Part shown: positions 14,254 through 14,315 of the stretch, piece after piece | How positions within the stretch are numbered: the stretch's first letter is position 1 | Layout of the letters: the number at the start of each line of letters is the position of its first letter | Source: Ruminococcus sp. | GTDB lineage: Bacteria > Bacillota > Clostridia > Oscillospirales > Ruminococcaceae | NCBI GenBank assembly: GCA_024697705.1 | Contig: JAILFF010000173.1 | Location: 1 to 14,315 of the forward strand | DNA: 14,315 nt | Direction: 5' to 3' | Made by a program: the position numbers and the translations under genes | Notes under the pieces: generated by a model | Told to the model about the DNA's origin: nothing | Database searches by the model: none | The model's input: the letters and a program-made list of their open reading frames with translations, nothing else

Positions 14254-14273
14254 CGGCTGACGGCTGTCGGCTG
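14254..14273. repeat. Short tandem repeat CGGCTG(A/T)
   Basis: Three near-identical 7-base units (CGGCTGA, CGGCTGT, CGGCTG) directly follow the palindrome. The sequence CTGACGGCT occurs both here (14257-14265) and inside the loop of the palindrome (14198-14206). Confidence 0.6.
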
Positions 14274-14284
14274 CCATATTGAGG

Positions 14285-14306
14285 AATTAATTTTTGTAAA
14301 TTAATT
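14285..14306. repeat. AT-rich inverted repeat near the window end
   Basis: AATTAATTT (14285-14293) and AAATTAATT (14298-14306) form a perfect 9-bp stem with a 4-nt loop. It may be a terminator, an operator or an upstream element of the next gene; the window ends before this can be judged. Confidence 0.45.
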
Positions 14307-14315
14307 ATATATTAC

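Overview
The window looks like chromosome from a Gram-positive anaerobe of the Ruminococcus/Oscillospiraceae type. This rests on strong AGGAGG-type ribosome binding sites, several near-consensus sigma-A promoters (TTGACA, 17 bp, TATAAT), an HPr phosphocarrier, a LytR-CpsA-Psr protein, Thr-rich lipoproteins with a CAP domain, and BspA-type leucine-rich repeat proteins. The genus is inferred; no rRNA or tRNA is present to confirm it. I see no prophage, insertion sequence or CRISPR array.

Layout. (1) 2-703, plus strand: the C-terminal part of a large secreted surface protein with Ig-like and fibronectin-like modules and strongly biased codons, closed by a terminator at 732-765. (2) 824-943, minus strand: a candidate orphan small RNA with its own promoter and intrinsic terminator, just downstream of pyrE. 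(3) 1019-1684, minus: pyrE. (4) 1918-2181, plus: an HPr-like phosphocarrier, divergent from pyrE; both have near-consensus promoters. (5) 8245 down to 2225, minus: a probable five-gene operon from one consensus promoter (8277-8305) to a bidirectional terminator (2186-2220). Its order is a cytoplasmic LRR protein, a membrane-anchored LRR paralogue, an MnmM/YtqB-like tRNA methyltransferase, RecQ helicase, and a P-loop kinase fused through a membrane helix to a DUF1523-like domain. (6) 8371-10026, minus: an LCP cell-wall ligase-type protein with a long disordered cytoplasmic tail and its own terminator. (7) 10417-14175, plus: a mutarotase-fold protein, a lipoprotein, a CAP-domain lipoprotein and a three-helix membrane protein, apparently co-transcribed and ending in a large imperfect palindrome (14172-14253) that has no T-tract.

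How the genes may work together. pyrE (pyrimidine synthesis), HPr (carbon control), MnmM (tRNA wobble modification) and RecQ (DNA repair) are housekeeping functions. The cell-envelope theme is carried by the surface protein, the LCP protein and the two lipoproteins with their membrane partner. The least explained parts are the candidate small RNA, the kinase-membrane-DUF1523 fusion, the two LRR paralogues that share a C-terminal helical domain, and the terminal palindrome. None of these amounts to proof of a new system; each is described with what would test it.
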